64,000 nt of DNA from Pseudomonas sp. QTF5. GTDB lineage: Bacteria > Pseudomonadota > Gammaproteobacteria > Pseudomonadales > Pseudomonadaceae. This document shows positions 1 to 8,003 of this stretch, one piece after another; positions within the stretch are counted from its first letter, which is position 1; each line of letters begins with the position of its first letter. The position numbers and the translations under genes were made by a program. The notes beneath the pieces are model-generated. The model saw only the letters and a list, made by a program, of their open reading frames with translations, was not told the origin of the DNA and ran no database searches. The stretch lies in the NCBI RefSeq assembly GCF_000512695.2, contig NZ_AZRW02000001.1, positions 1 to 64,000 of the forward strand. Direction: 5' to 3'.

Positions 1-437
1 CAGGACGAGAAAAGAGCGGCATAGCTGGACGGTTGACGCGACAACTACCTTGAAAAACGCCGCACCGGCCACATCGAGCAGCAGATCCACGCCTTTACCT
101 TCGGTCAGCCTCAGCACTTCGTCTGCCCAGTTCGGGGTAGTTCTGTAGTTGACGCCCGCTACGGCTCCCAGCCCCTTCACGGCTTGCAGATTCTCGTCGC
201 TACTCGACGTTGCGATCACCTTCGCGCCAAGCGCAGTAGCGATCTGCACGGCAAATATGGACACACCGCCAGTGCCTTGAACCAACACGGTTTGCCCGGG
301 CTGAATTTGTCCAAAGTCTACCAGTGAGTACCACGCCGTGAGCGCGGCAATAGAGGCCGAATATACGTGTGCAGTCGGCACGGGCGCCAAAGCAACGGGG
401 CTTGCAATGAGGGGGAGTCCATATACGGACAGTCAAA
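1..437 (-). pseudogene. Zinc-type alcohol dehydrogenase / quinone oxidoreductase remnant
   Basis: A minus-strand frame reads through the nucleotide-binding part of a medium-chain dehydrogenase. It contains GQTVLVQGTGGVSIFAVQIA (the GxGGxxxxxxQ dinucleotide loop), then GAKVIATSSSDENLQAVKGL and WADEVLRLTEGKGVDLLLDV. A stop codon lies directly before the first usable codon near 437, and no start or N-terminal catalytic domain precedes it, so the 5' half is missing. After GVDLLLDVAG (about base 68) the sequence no longer resembles the family, so the 3' end may also be a junction; the window edge hides the rest. It lies just downstream of a damaged LysR gene on the same strand. The family is clear; that it is non-functional is inferred from the missing N-terminus. 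Confidence 0.7.
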
Positions 438-503
438 GAAGCAGTAGCCTGCGACCGAGATCAATCACAGGTAAATGCGACTGAGGCAACTAAAAAAACC
501 TTC

Positions 504-1397
504 TCAAGGAGCACCAAAGCGGGCGAGCGCAGCATCGATAAATCGTCGGAGTTTGGCTGTTCTCTGACGATTGGCCGTGTAGAGCAAATGCATTTGTCGG
601 CTCGATGCCTGGTAGTCAGCAAACAGTCGAACTAACCCGCCGCTGCGCAATGCGGGCTCAAGAAAGTCTTCCGGTCCAAGGACAATCCCGAACCCGTCCA
701 GTGCTGCCGACAACAGTGCTTTGCTCTCGTTGACCTGCAATCGACTGCCCACTTGCACCCGTTCAACTGCCGAGCCTTTGCAGAATACCCATTCGCGGTC
801 GGCCGGCCGGGACCAGTAGGCATACCCCAGACACTCATGGTTCTTCAGATCACCCGGTGTTTGCGGCACTCCGCGGTCGGTCAGATAGCTCGGTGCCGCA
901 CAGGCTAACAATCGATAAGGCGCCAATGGCCTGGCGGTCAAACTGGATGCGGCCAATGGGCCAATCCTGAAAGCCACTTCATACCCCTCCTCCACCAGAT
1001 CGACGAAGCGGTCGGTCAAATGCAGATCGATTTCAACCTCCGGGTGTTGACGCAAAAACTCCGTCACAAAGGGCATGAGGCTATAGGAGCCGAACGTTAC
1101 GGGAGCGCTGATTCTCAGTTTGCCGCGCGGGGTGTCGTTCATGATCTGCGCAAGGGAGTCGGCAGCCTGAGCCTCGCTCAGAATGTGCTTACAGCGTTCG
1201 TAGTAAGCGCTGCCCAACTCAGTCAGGCTCTGGCGTCGGGTTGGTACGGTTCAGTAGCCGCGCACCTAGCCGCTGCTCAAGCGCGGAAACATGCTTGGCC
1301 ACCATCTGCGGCGATAGGCCCAAGCGCTCGGCGGCGCTGGCATAGGAGCCGGACTCCGCCGCCATCACAAACGCCCCATGCTCGTCAGGCGATCCAT
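504..1397 (-). pseudogene. LysR-family regulator with two frameshifts
   Basis: The gene should start at 1397 with MDRLTSM, a common LysR N-terminus. The frame is lost right after this Met (one base missing near 1379) and resumes as GAFVMAAESGSYASAAERLG. It shifts again near codon 55 (one extra base at about 1235-1240), where NRT should continue as RRQSLTELG. The rest, from GSAYYERCKHILSEA to the stop, is a complete effector-binding domain. The N-terminal helix-turn-helix (SYASAAERLGLSPQMVAKHVSALEQRLG, quoted here as its key stretch SPQMVAKHVSALEQ) is intact apart from the shifts. It diverges from the oxidoreductase at 1501, which it probably once controlled. Sequencing error is possible, but two independent errors in one gene are less likely than decay. 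Confidence 0.8.
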
Positions 1398-1500
1398 CAT
1401 TCAACACTCCTGGTAACGAGACTAAGTAGCCGATGATTATTTATCTGCCCTTGGTTGGCAATCATCATAGTTTCTTCTTACCAACCAGCGGAGCAAGGAC

Positions 1501-2163
1501 ATGCGTATCGGCATTATTGGGGCAGGCTTCATCGGACGTGCAGTAGCGCAATTGGTCATCGCGGCGGGACACGAGGCGATGCTCAGCAATTCACGTGGGC
1601 CACAGACCATGAACAGCGTGCTCAGTGGCATTCCTGGCAGTCAGGTCGGCACTGTCGAGGACGCAGCACAATTTGGTGAAGTTGTACTCGTGGCCATTCC
1701 TTTTGAGTATTACCGAAGCGTGCCGGCCAAGTGGCTAGAGGGCAAAACCGTGCTGGATGCCAACAATTACTACCCGGAACGCGACGGTCACATTGCCGCT
1801 CTCGACCGATTCGAAACCACCACCAGCCGCCTGCTCGCCGAGCATCTGCCCCACTCCAGCGTGGTCAAGGTGTTCAATGCAATCCTCGCCCAGGACCTGG
1901 TGCAGGACTCGCGCCCGAAAGCAGCGCCCGACCGACGCGCACTGCCGATCGCGGCGGATGATCCGGCGGCGAAAGCGCTGGTGATCACGTTGCTGGACGA
2001 GATTGGATTCGACGCGGCAGATGCGGGCAGCCTCGATGAAAGCTGGCGATTCGAACGGGCTAAACCCGCCTACTGCATACCGCTTGATAAAGAGGGGCTG
2101 AAGGTTGCCTTGGCTGCGGCCCATCGGCAGGTCGAATTGCCCGAGGGATCGTGGCGCCGCTGA
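1501..2163 (+). CDS. NADP-binding oxidoreductase (F420/NADP reductase-like fold)
   Basis: This 220-residue protein opens with MRIGIIGAGFIGRAVAQLVI, a GxGxxG Rossmann fingerprint at residues 7-12. NSRGP follows, where this family usually recognises the NADP 2'-phosphate. VVLVAIPFEYY and VLDANNYY match the coenzyme-F420-dependent NADP oxidoreductase superfamily. Pseudomonas does not make F420, so the enzyme more likely uses another hydride acceptor; the substrate cannot be read from sequence. A GGAGCAAGGAC stretch just before the ATG supplies the ribosome site. It diverges from the frameshifted LysR gene, so regulation may have been lost or become constitutive. Confidence 0.8.
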   Translation: MRIGIIGAGFIGRAVAQLVIAAGHEAMLSNSRGPQTMNSVLSGIPGSQVGTVEDAAQFGEVVLVAIPFEYYRSVPAKWLEGKTVLDANNYYPERDGHIAALDRFETTTSRLLAEHLPHSSVVKVFNAILAQDLVQDSRPKAAPDRRALPIAADDPAAKALVITLLDEIGFDAADAGSLDESWRFERAKPAYCIPLDKEGLKVALAAAHRQVELPEGSWRR

Positions 2164-2217
2164 ATACCCACAACCGACTGGATCCAGAGAAGACTTGGAG
2201 CTGACTGAGAACAACGT

Positions 2218-2247
2218 CAGCTTTGGGTCGTTCACTGCCGGTCCGTC
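2218..2247. repeat. Partial intergenic palindrome (GCTTTGGGTCG family)
   Basis: The stretch CAGCTTTGGGTCGTTCACTGCCGG resembles one arm of the long palindrome at 60114-60163, here without its partner arm. It lies in the 256-base gap after the oxidoreductase; nothing else was recognised there. Confidence 0.45.
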
Positions 2248-2419
2248 TTACCGGGTTGTACCAGGTCATCCATTACCAGCATGGTCATTCCCTTCCATGG
2301 TCACACCGTTCGACGGTGCTCTCATCCTGAGGTAGCACGAGCCTGCCATTAAAGTGGGGCGGCAAGGTAGTGACGGGGAGCGTTGAAGCCAATATGCCAG
2401 CAAAGGCCCCGTCAATCGC

Positions 2420-3319
2420 TCACTCAGTCGTGGGGGCCGGGGCTTTACTGCCCAAGCGGATCAGCTCATTGGAGAAACACAGCCCGACGATGATCAGTGC
2501 CGCACCCGCGAACAGGCTTTCGCGCGGTACTTCATGGAGCACCACAAACGCCAGCAGCGCGGCGAACAGTGGCTCGGTCAGTTCCAGCGCCTGCACTTGG
2601 GATGGCTTGAGATATTCGATGGCCTTGGTGGTGCAAAAGAAGCCGAGGATGGTCGGCAGCGCGGCCAGCGCCAGCAGTGCGGCGATCGCCAATGGCGACA
2701 GCTCGCCGATCACAAAACCATCGGCCGCAGCTGGCATCAGCAGGTACAGGCTGCCAAAAAAAAGCAATTGCCGGGTGAAGTGCAGCCCCCCGGACACACC
2801 CATTTGCTTCATGGCAACCGAAAAGGCCCCATAACCGCAGCCGGCCATGGAGGCAAGCGCAGCGCCTTGCAGGGTAAAGCCCTGTTGCAGGTCGGCGCCA
2901 AAGATCACCGCGATCCCGGCGATGGCCAGTGCGGCGCCCACGGTCGCGTTCGCGGTGATGGCATCCTTGAGGAAAATGCGCCCCAGGATGATCGAGGAAA
3001 TCGAGGCACTGGCCATCAGCACCACCACTACACCTGCCGCAGCGTAATGCCGATAGGCGGACGTTTCGAAGTGAAACAGCACGAAGATGCCAAGGAAGGC
3101 GCAGATTGCCGCCTGAGTCCATTTGGCCGTAGATGCCGGGCGCTTGAGGAAAAGCAATAGGATCGAAAGTAGCATGCAACCCACCAGGGTCTTGATGACG
3201 GCCACACTGCTGGCAGTGAAGCCATTACTCATGAGTACTTTGCTAAGCACACCGATCGTTGCGTTCAATGCCGCGGCGGAGAGTGCAAACATGACGCCTT
3301 TGCTGAAACTGGATTGCAT
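2420..3319 (-). CDS. EamA/DMT-family inner-membrane transporter
   Basis: The 299-residue protein has about ten hydrophobic helices in two five-helix halves, the usual EamA layout. The first half starts near MFALSAAALNATIGVLSKVL and the second near GCGYGAFSVAMKQMG. Members export amino acids, metabolites or drugs; the substrate is not predictable here. Start chosen at the ATG at 3319, preceded by AGGGA. The flanking regions hold an IS110 remnant upstream and a palindrome fragment downstream, so the gene stands alone. The C-terminus is short and charged, as expected for a cytoplasmic tail. Confidence 0.85.
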   Translation of the reverse strand: MQSSFSKGVMFALSAAALNATIGVLSKVLMSNGFTASSVAVIKTLVGCMLLSILLLFLKRPASTAKWTQAAICAFLGIFVLFHFETSAYRHYAAAGVVVVLMASASISSIILGRIFLKDAITANATVGAALAIAGIAVIFGADLQQGFTLQGAALASMAGCGYGAFSVAMKQMGVSGGLHFTRQLLFFGSLYLLMPAAADGFVIGELSPLAIAALLALAALPTILGFFCTTKAIEYLKPSQVQALELTEPLFAALLAFVVLHEVPRESLFAGAALIIVGLCFSNELIRLGSKAPAPTTE

Positions 3320-3477
3320 TGATGACGGTCCCTGTCGTTGCTTTGTCGTTAGATAGAATGCCGGCCCACATCGACGGCGCTAAGTTCGAGGATACAAAGA
3401 TCCCGTCAAACCCGGCATTGATTGTGGCATAAACCGGATCGCCCAGCAGAATCCTGTGGGCCTTCTTGAGGTTCTGA

Positions 3478-3525
3478 AAAACTGTGTTTGCCAATGTCGA
3501 TACCGAGAAGTGTCACCGTATTCAT
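3478..3525 (-). mobile_element. IS110-family transposase N-terminal remnant
   Basis: Sixteen codons from the ATG at 3525 read MNTVTLLGIDIGKHSF, the start of IS110/IS116 DEDD transposases and including the first catalytic Asp in GIDIGKH. The frame then becomes SEPQEGPQDSAG and meets a stop, with no further similarity. Only the extreme 5' end of the gene therefore survives. Flanking bases 3320-3477 and 3526-3600 hold no gene I recognise. Confidence 0.65.
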
Positions 3526-3606
3526 GAGAGATCCACCGTCTGAAAACGAGAAAAGCCCTGCAAAGCGTAAACTCGCTGGGCTTCCCGGTCAGGCTGACCA
3601 TCTCAT

Positions 3607-3643
3607 TAAGCCCCGCTCAGGATCTCTTGGCGGGGCTTTTTTG
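3607..3643 (+). terminator. GC hairpin with T-run
   Basis: AAGCCCCGC and GCGGGGCTT form a nine-base stem with a 13-base loop, followed by TTTTT. It looks like a rho-independent terminator for rightward transcription, although no intact plus-strand gene precedes it. It also lies just beyond the 3' end of the leftward Lrp gene. It may have belonged to the element whose remnant lies at 3478-3525. Confidence 0.5.
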
Positions 3644-3684
3644 TGGTGCTTGACTCGTCCTGAATAAGGGGCAAGTCCAGGCAC

Positions 3685-4143
3685 TTACAGTGGCAAGGTA
3701 TTGCAGTGCTTGATCTCCTTGAGCGAAAACCCGGTGTACATTTCCTTGATATTGCCGAGCGTACGTATGCGATGCATGGCGAGTTCATGGAAGGCCTCCA
3801 TGTCTTTGACGACTACCTGCAAGAGGTAGTCGTATTTCCCCGACACTTTGTGACAGGCAATAATGTTGGGCAGCGCCAGAACGCCCGCTTCGAAATGCTC
3901 CATAGCGTCCTCGGAGTGGCTATCGAGGGTGACGCTGATGAAAGCAAAAAGTCCCAGCCCCATGGTCTTTGGGTTCAGGTGCGCGTGATACCCGACAATC
4001 ACCTCCTCTTCCAGGCGCTTCAGGCGCTTCCAGCAGGCTGGCGCTGACAGGCAAACACGAACGGCGATCTCGGCGTTCGTCAGGCGACCATTCATTTGCA
4101 GAATTTCCAGAATTGAACGATCAACCTTATCCATTTCCGCCAT
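3685..4143 (-). CDS. Lrp/AsnC-family transcriptional regulator
   Basis: The protein has 152 residues. MAEMDKVDRSILEILQMNGR begins the N-terminal helix-turn-helix, with LTNAEIAVRVCLSAPACWKR as the recognition part. The RAM effector domain follows (LALPNIIACHKVSGKYDYLL, the typical VsGxyDyll turn). The start at 4143 is preceded by AAGGGAGAG; a longer reading upstream has no ribosome site. It diverges from an APC amino-acid permease 268 bases away, the common arrangement in which an Lrp-type protein senses the transported amino acid. Which amino acid it binds is unknown. Confidence 0.88.
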   Translation of the reverse strand: MAEMDKVDRSILEILQMNGRLTNAEIAVRVCLSAPACWKRLKRLEEEVIVGYHAHLNPKTMGLGLFAFISVTLDSHSEDAMEHFEAGVLALPNIIACHKVSGKYDYLLQVVVKDMEAFHELAMHRIRTLGNIKEMYTGFSLKEIKHCNTLPL

Positions 4144-4347
4144 GTGTTCTCTCCCTTTAACAATGAGTACGCGGTAGGGCGGTTGGCCCCATCCCGCAGG
4201 TCCTTGATCAAGCATCCATTTCCAGAGACGACAAATATTAGAAAGGAAATTTCATAAAGAACACGTTTTGGATAATTAACGTCTGAAAAATAATTAAATA
4301 CAGACCCGTTTCGAAAGCTAATTTTCGAGGCGCTGAAATACAATTTC

Positions 4348-4363
4348 TTGTCGTTTCCGACAA
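4348..4363. promoter_or_regulatory. Candidate operator palindrome between Lrp gene and permease
   Basis: TTGTCGTTTCCGACAA is a perfect six-base inverted repeat with a four-base centre. It lies 49 bases before the permease start in an AT-rich divergent spacer. Lrp-family sites are often imperfect palindromes of about 15 bases, so binding by the adjacent regulator is plausible but unproven. Confidence 0.4.
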
Positions 4364-4411
4364 CCAAGCCACTGGCTCTGACAATAAAAATAAGTAACAA
4401 CGGAGGCAATA

Positions 4412-5800
4412 TTGAGCATTTTCAGAACAAAAGACCTGGACGCAATGATTGCTGCTGCCCGAGCTCCCGCCGGGTTGAAAAAAGTGCTGGGGCCGATGGA
4501 TCTGGTCCTGATTGGTATCGGTGCAATCGTGGGGACGGGCATCTTTGTATTGACCGGAACCGGCGCATTGACTGCGGGACCGGCCCTCACTGTTTCATTC
4601 CTGATAGCGGCGTTGGCCTGTGCATTTGCAGCGCTCTGTTATGCCGAGTTCGCCTCCTCTGTACCGGTAGCAGGCTCGATTTACACCTACAGCTACGCGA
4701 CGCTGGGAGAGTTGGTGGCCTGGATGATCGGCTGGGATCTGATGCTCGAGTACGGACTGGCCAGCTCGGCTGTGTCTGTTGGGTGGTCGGGTTACTTCCA
4801 GTCCCTGCTGAGCGGATTTGGGCTGAGTCTTCCGGTTGTGCTTACGGCGGCTCCAGGCTCTTTGCCCGGTGTGGAAACCTGGTTCAACCTACCCGCGCTG
4901 GTGATTATGCTGGCAATCACCTGGATGCTTTCCATGGGCATCAAGGAATCGGCACGTGTAAACAACGTGATGGTGATCATCAAAATCGCCGTGGTGCTGC
5001 TCTTCATAGCCGTTGGTGCGCGACATGTTCAGCCGGCTAACTGGCAACCTTTCGCTCCCTTTGGTGGCCAGGGCATTTTGAGTGCTTCGGCCTTGGTGTT
5101 TTTTGCTTTTATTGGTTTCGATGCGGTTTCTTCTGCCGCCGAAGAAGTGAAAAAACCGGCGCGTGACCTCCCCATCGGTATTATCGGTTCCTTGGCCGTT
5201 TGTGCGGTGTTGTACGTTGCCGTTTCAATGATCATGACCGGCATCGTGCCCTATGCCCAATTCCTTGGCGTTGATCATCCAGTCTCATTGGCATTGCAAT
5301 ATGCCGGTGAAAGCTGGGTTGCCGGGTTCGTTGATTTAGGCGCAATCGTTGGCATGACGACTGTCATTCTGGTTATGGCTTACGGTCAAACCAGGATCAT
5401 CTACGCGATGTCGCGCGATGGACTGCTTCCCCAGCGCCTTTCCAGGGTTCATCCACGATTCGGCACCCCATTTTTCGCCACCTGGATGGTCGGAATAGTC
5501 TTCGGGCTGATCTCGGCACTGATTCCGCTGAACGTCCTCGCCGAGCTGATCAACATCGGTACATTGGCCGCATTCAGTCTGATCTCGGTGGCAGTGATCG
5601 TATTGCGCAAGACCCGACCCGATCTCCCTCGCGCATTCAGATGCCCGGGCGTGCCCGTTGTTCCGTTGCTCGCCATCGCGTTCTGCGTAACCTTGATGAC
5701 CTTCCTCAAGCTGACGACCTGGCTGGCATTTGGGGCGTGGTTGGCAATTGGCCTGGTGATCTACTTCGCCTATGCGAGGCGCCGCTCGTTGTTGCATTAA
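4412..5800 (+). CDS. APC-superfamily amino acid permease
   Basis: This 462-residue protein has twelve predicted membrane helices. GIGAIVGTGIFVLTGTGA in helix 1 is the unwound GxGxGIF substrate-binding motif of the APC family, and FAFIGFDAVSSAAEEVKKPAR is the conserved helix 6 / loop signature (quoted as its core FIGFDAVSSAAEE). The closest known type is the cationic amino acid transporter / YfnA group. Translation appears to start at a TTG at 4412, because CGGAGG sits six bases upstream and no ATG fits. It is probably regulated by the divergent Lrp-type protein. The cargo is inferred only as an amino acid. Confidence 0.9.
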   Translation: MSIFRTKDLDAMIAAARAPAGLKKVLGPMDLVLIGIGAIVGTGIFVLTGTGALTAGPALTVSFLIAALACAFAALCYAEFASSVPVAGSIYTYSYATLGELVAWMIGWDLMLEYGLASSAVSVGWSGYFQSLLSGFGLSLPVVLTAAPGSLPGVETWFNLPALVIMLAITWMLSMGIKESARVNNVMVIIKIAVVLLFIAVGARHVQPANWQPFAPFGGQGILSASALVFFAFIGFDAVSSAAEEVKKPARDLPIGIIGSLAVCAVLYVAVSMIMTGIVPYAQFLGVDHPVSLALQYAGESWVAGFVDLGAIVGMTTVILVMAYGQTRIIYAMSRDGLLPQRLSRVHPRFGTPFFATWMVGIVFGLISALIPLNVLAELINIGTLAAFSLISVAVIVLRKTRPDLPRAFRCPGVPVVPLLAIAFCVTLMTFLKLTTWLAFGAWLAIGLVIYFAYARRRSLLH

Positions 5801-5962
5801 TCCTGCATTTCGTCAGGTCTCTTTGGAGTGTCAATCAACCTCCAATAGTTTTCAGGTGCGAAATTGCATTCCAGTTGCGCACCTGACTGAACTCCCGCCA
5901 GGCCGAGTGATTCAATATCCGGAAGACTGTCAATGTAGCTGATCGATTGGTGATACTGTCTT

Positions 5963-6293
5963 TTACTATTCGAGCGTATTCCTGGTGGAGAGATGATCTG
6001 AGCCGTGCAACCGGGTCGGAAACAAGAAGTCCTCACTCCGGAGGCGGGCCTGATGCATCCAGGTTTCCAGAACCGTTCGGGTTTGCTCAGTGATTTCAAG
6101 CTGGGCTGGGTGCTGAGTTTTCTGCTGCATCACGATGGCCCGTGACGACACAGAGGGCCAGATCCCGTGTCATCTCCGCGGGCTGGAGTCTAACCCGGAT
6201 GGCCCAGAAATCTCTGACTCGAAGCGGGGCTTTCTGCCCGACAAGCTTTCCCTTGTTCCAAGGCTGATGGCTGTATGCACCAATAATCTTCAT
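5963..6293 (-). pseudogene. Tyrosine recombinase relic, copy 1
   Basis: From ATG 6293 the sequence reads HQPWNKGKLVGQKAPLRVRD and RDLAL, then suffers an internal deletion. The deletion removes the stretch that in copy 2 (63068-63690) carries the catalytic Arg in SKLRACDLTKLRVRD. Similarity resumes as SSRAIVMQQKTQHP and LFPTRLHGSDHLSTR, then a missing base shifts frame. After the equivalent of ARIVK the sequence departs from the family, so the His-x-x-Arg and Tyr part is absent. It cannot be active. Bases 5801-5962 contain no recognisable gene. Confidence 0.8.
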
Positions 6294-6295
6294 GT

Positions 6296-6317
6296 CTTGT
6301 CCTCCAGGGAGGACAAG
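6296..6317 (-). promoter_or_regulatory. Palindrome covering the ribosome site of recombinase copy 1
   Basis: CTTGTCCTCC and GGAGGACAAG form perfect ten-base arms separated by two bases, ending two bases before the recombinase ATG. On the coding strand the 3' arm contains GGAGG, the Shine-Dalgarno sequence. A hairpin in the mRNA would therefore hide the ribosome site. The same arrangement is kept at 63693-63720. Confidence 0.55.
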
Positions 6318-6478
6318 AGTGCATCAGTCACGGTGCGTGGTGGTCGCTAACCGACCCCTAACTGCCGCTCGCAACCGGCAGCGATAACCCCGTATGCGAG
6401 CGAGAAGCACAGTCATTTCGCGAATTTTGCGTACCACTGAGGTATCGTCAACCCCCAGAATTAGATCGATCTCAAAGC

Positions 6479-7051
6479 ATGAAGATGACATTGACTGTCG
6501 AAGATTTGGTCCGGGTGGCAATGGCCAATCCAATAAACGCTGAAATCACCTCACGCTTGCCTGCGCTCGGTTTAGGTCAGTGCATGCTTACGGCTGGTTG
6601 CTTGTTCCAAGCCATTTGGAATCATCGGTCGCGGCTGCCGCCAGCGTGGGGAGTGAAGGATTACGACGTCTTTTACTTCGATGATGATTTGTCCTGGGAG
6701 GCCGAGGATGAGGTTATCCATTCAGTTCGGCGTCTGTTTCAGGACCTTGATGTAAATGTCGAGATCAAGAACCAGGCTCGCGTTCACCTTTGGTACAGCC
6801 AGCGATTTGGCGGGTCCTATCCTCAGCTTGATTCAACTAAAGACGGTATCGATCGATATCTGATTGCAGGTACGTGCATTGGTCTGGATGTGGACACTGG
6901 CGAAATCTACTCTCCCAATGGGCTAGGCGACACACATCAAGGGATTCTCCGCATAAACCCGAGAAATCCAAAGCCAGACTTGTTCGCTCAGAAGGCGAAA
7001 AGTTATCAAGCTCGCTGGCCTTGGCTCAGGATTATTGATTCCAGCATTTGA
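6479..7051 (+). CDS. Nucleotidyltransferase-family protein (NTP_transf_6 type)
   Basis: The 190-residue protein matches the small bacterial family typified by LTAGCLFQAIWNH, then GVKDYDVFYFDDDLSWEAED, then AGTCIGLDV and SPNGLGD. In this family (PF06042) the paired acidic residues in DYDVFYFDD are the probable metal-binding positions of a nucleotidyltransferase fold. Substrate and role are unknown. It follows directly on the recombinase relic and may be accessory DNA, but its composition looks ordinary. Start chosen at 6479; MTLTVEDLV two codons later is an equal alternative. Confidence 0.75.
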   Translation: MKMTLTVEDLVRVAMANPINAEITSRLPALGLGQCMLTAGCLFQAIWNHRSRLPPAWGVKDYDVFYFDDDLSWEAEDEVIHSVRRLFQDLDVNVEIKNQARVHLWYSQRFGGSYPQLDSTKDGIDRYLIAGTCIGLDVDTGEIYSPNGLGDTHQGILRINPRNPKPDLFAQKAKSYQARWPWLRIIDSSI

Positions 7052-7114
7052 TAAAGATCGCAGACCTTCCCAGTACGATTGTGTCGCCAAGCGCCGATTT
7101 ATTGCCCGCTTTGA

Positions 7115-7150
7115 AGGACCGCTTTTGGCCAATTGCTGACCGTCGCCAAG
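7115..7150. repeat. Degenerate intergenic palindrome arm
   Basis: GACCGCTTTTGGCCAATTGCTGACC resembles one arm of the palindrome family centred on GGCCGATTTCTGCC (other copies at 43689, 45968, 57842, 58741, 60114). It lies in the 158-base gap between the nucleotidyltransferase and the acetyltransferase. Confidence 0.5.
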
Positions 7151-7209
7151 GGCAGCAGGCGACCTAGTGCAGATGCTAAAACCTGATTGTCTGGCGCTAC
7201 CAGTCGTTC

Positions 7210-7707
7210 TCAAGCTGGGCAATGAGGTTTAGGTCGAACCTGCGTCATTTGTATGAGAGCTGATCGACCGTTTCCCAACGAAGGTCGTTCCTCAATGGCA
7301 CAAGGCACAAACCCAAGCCTGGGATAGAGCAACAGCCCAGCCGTATTTTCGTTGAAACAGGAGATCTGCACCTCGTTGGCTTCATAGCGCTCGAATGCCA
7401 AACACGTCATTGTCTCTACGATAAACGTGGCCACGCCTTTGCCCCGAGCGGTCGGCGAGACGATGACATTGCCGATACAGCAAACGCCATTGCGTTCAGC
7501 TCGATAGAAATTGGCGAATCCGACGACGGCTCCATCGATCTCAACGACAGTAGAGTCGAAGCGTTGGGTGATCGCAGCGATCAATTGCGCTTCCGTTAGC
7601 GGGTAGTGCGCTTTCGGAAACATGAAAAACAACTCTTGAGCGTTCTGAGGAAAGCCGCATATCGTTTTAATGTCGTCTGTCTTCACTGGCCTGTGGTTCA
7701 GTTTCAT
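7210..7707 (-). CDS. GNAT-family N-acetyltransferase
   Basis: This 165-residue protein has the GNAT core. VVEIDGAVVGFANFY supplies the central strands, IGNVIVSPTARGKGVATFIV contains the acetyl-CoA pyrophosphate loop (R-x-x-G-x-A type, TARGKG), and SCFNENTAGLLLYPRLGFVP is the motif B N-x-x-A-x-x-L-Y region. The substrate is unknown. It ends convergently with the nucleotidyltransferase and is not in an operon. Confidence 0.85.
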   Translation of the reverse strand: MKLNHRPVKTDDIKTICGFPQNAQELFFMFPKAHYPLTEAQLIAAITQRFDSTVVEIDGAVVGFANFYRAERNGVCCIGNVIVSPTARGKGVATFIVETMTCLAFERYEANEVQISCFNENTAGLLLYPRLGFVPCAIEERPSLGNGRSALIQMTQVRPKPHCPA

Positions 7708-7950
7708 TGCATATCCCTAAGCTCCATGAATCAGCACTCTAGCCGAATCCCAAGGTTCGCGCAGGGTGAGGGAAATTATTGGTATGGATGGCTGATTATC
7801 TCCCTTCAAAAGCGCCAATGATGACAGGGTCAACAAACGGCTGATCACGCGCTGGGGCTGCTCCGCAGCCCAACGGCAGCAAGCTCCCTCGCCACAACAG
7901 CATCTCCTTTTGGCGATTCTCGCAAATCATCTTCACTGAATCCCACGCAC

Positions 7951-7988
7951 AAAAAAGCCCACTGACCGTCACCGGTTCAGTGGGCTTT
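7951..7988 (-). terminator. Rho-independent terminator of mqo
   Basis: On the minus strand GCCCACTGA pairs with TCAGTGGGC and is followed by TTTTTT. It begins 16 bases beyond the mqo stop codon. Bases 7830-7905 before it carry a degenerate REP-like stretch (GCTCCGCAGCCCAACGGCAG); the rest of 7708-8003 holds nothing recognised. Confidence 0.85.
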
Positions 7989-8003
7989 TGACAAGGCCTC
8001 TAG

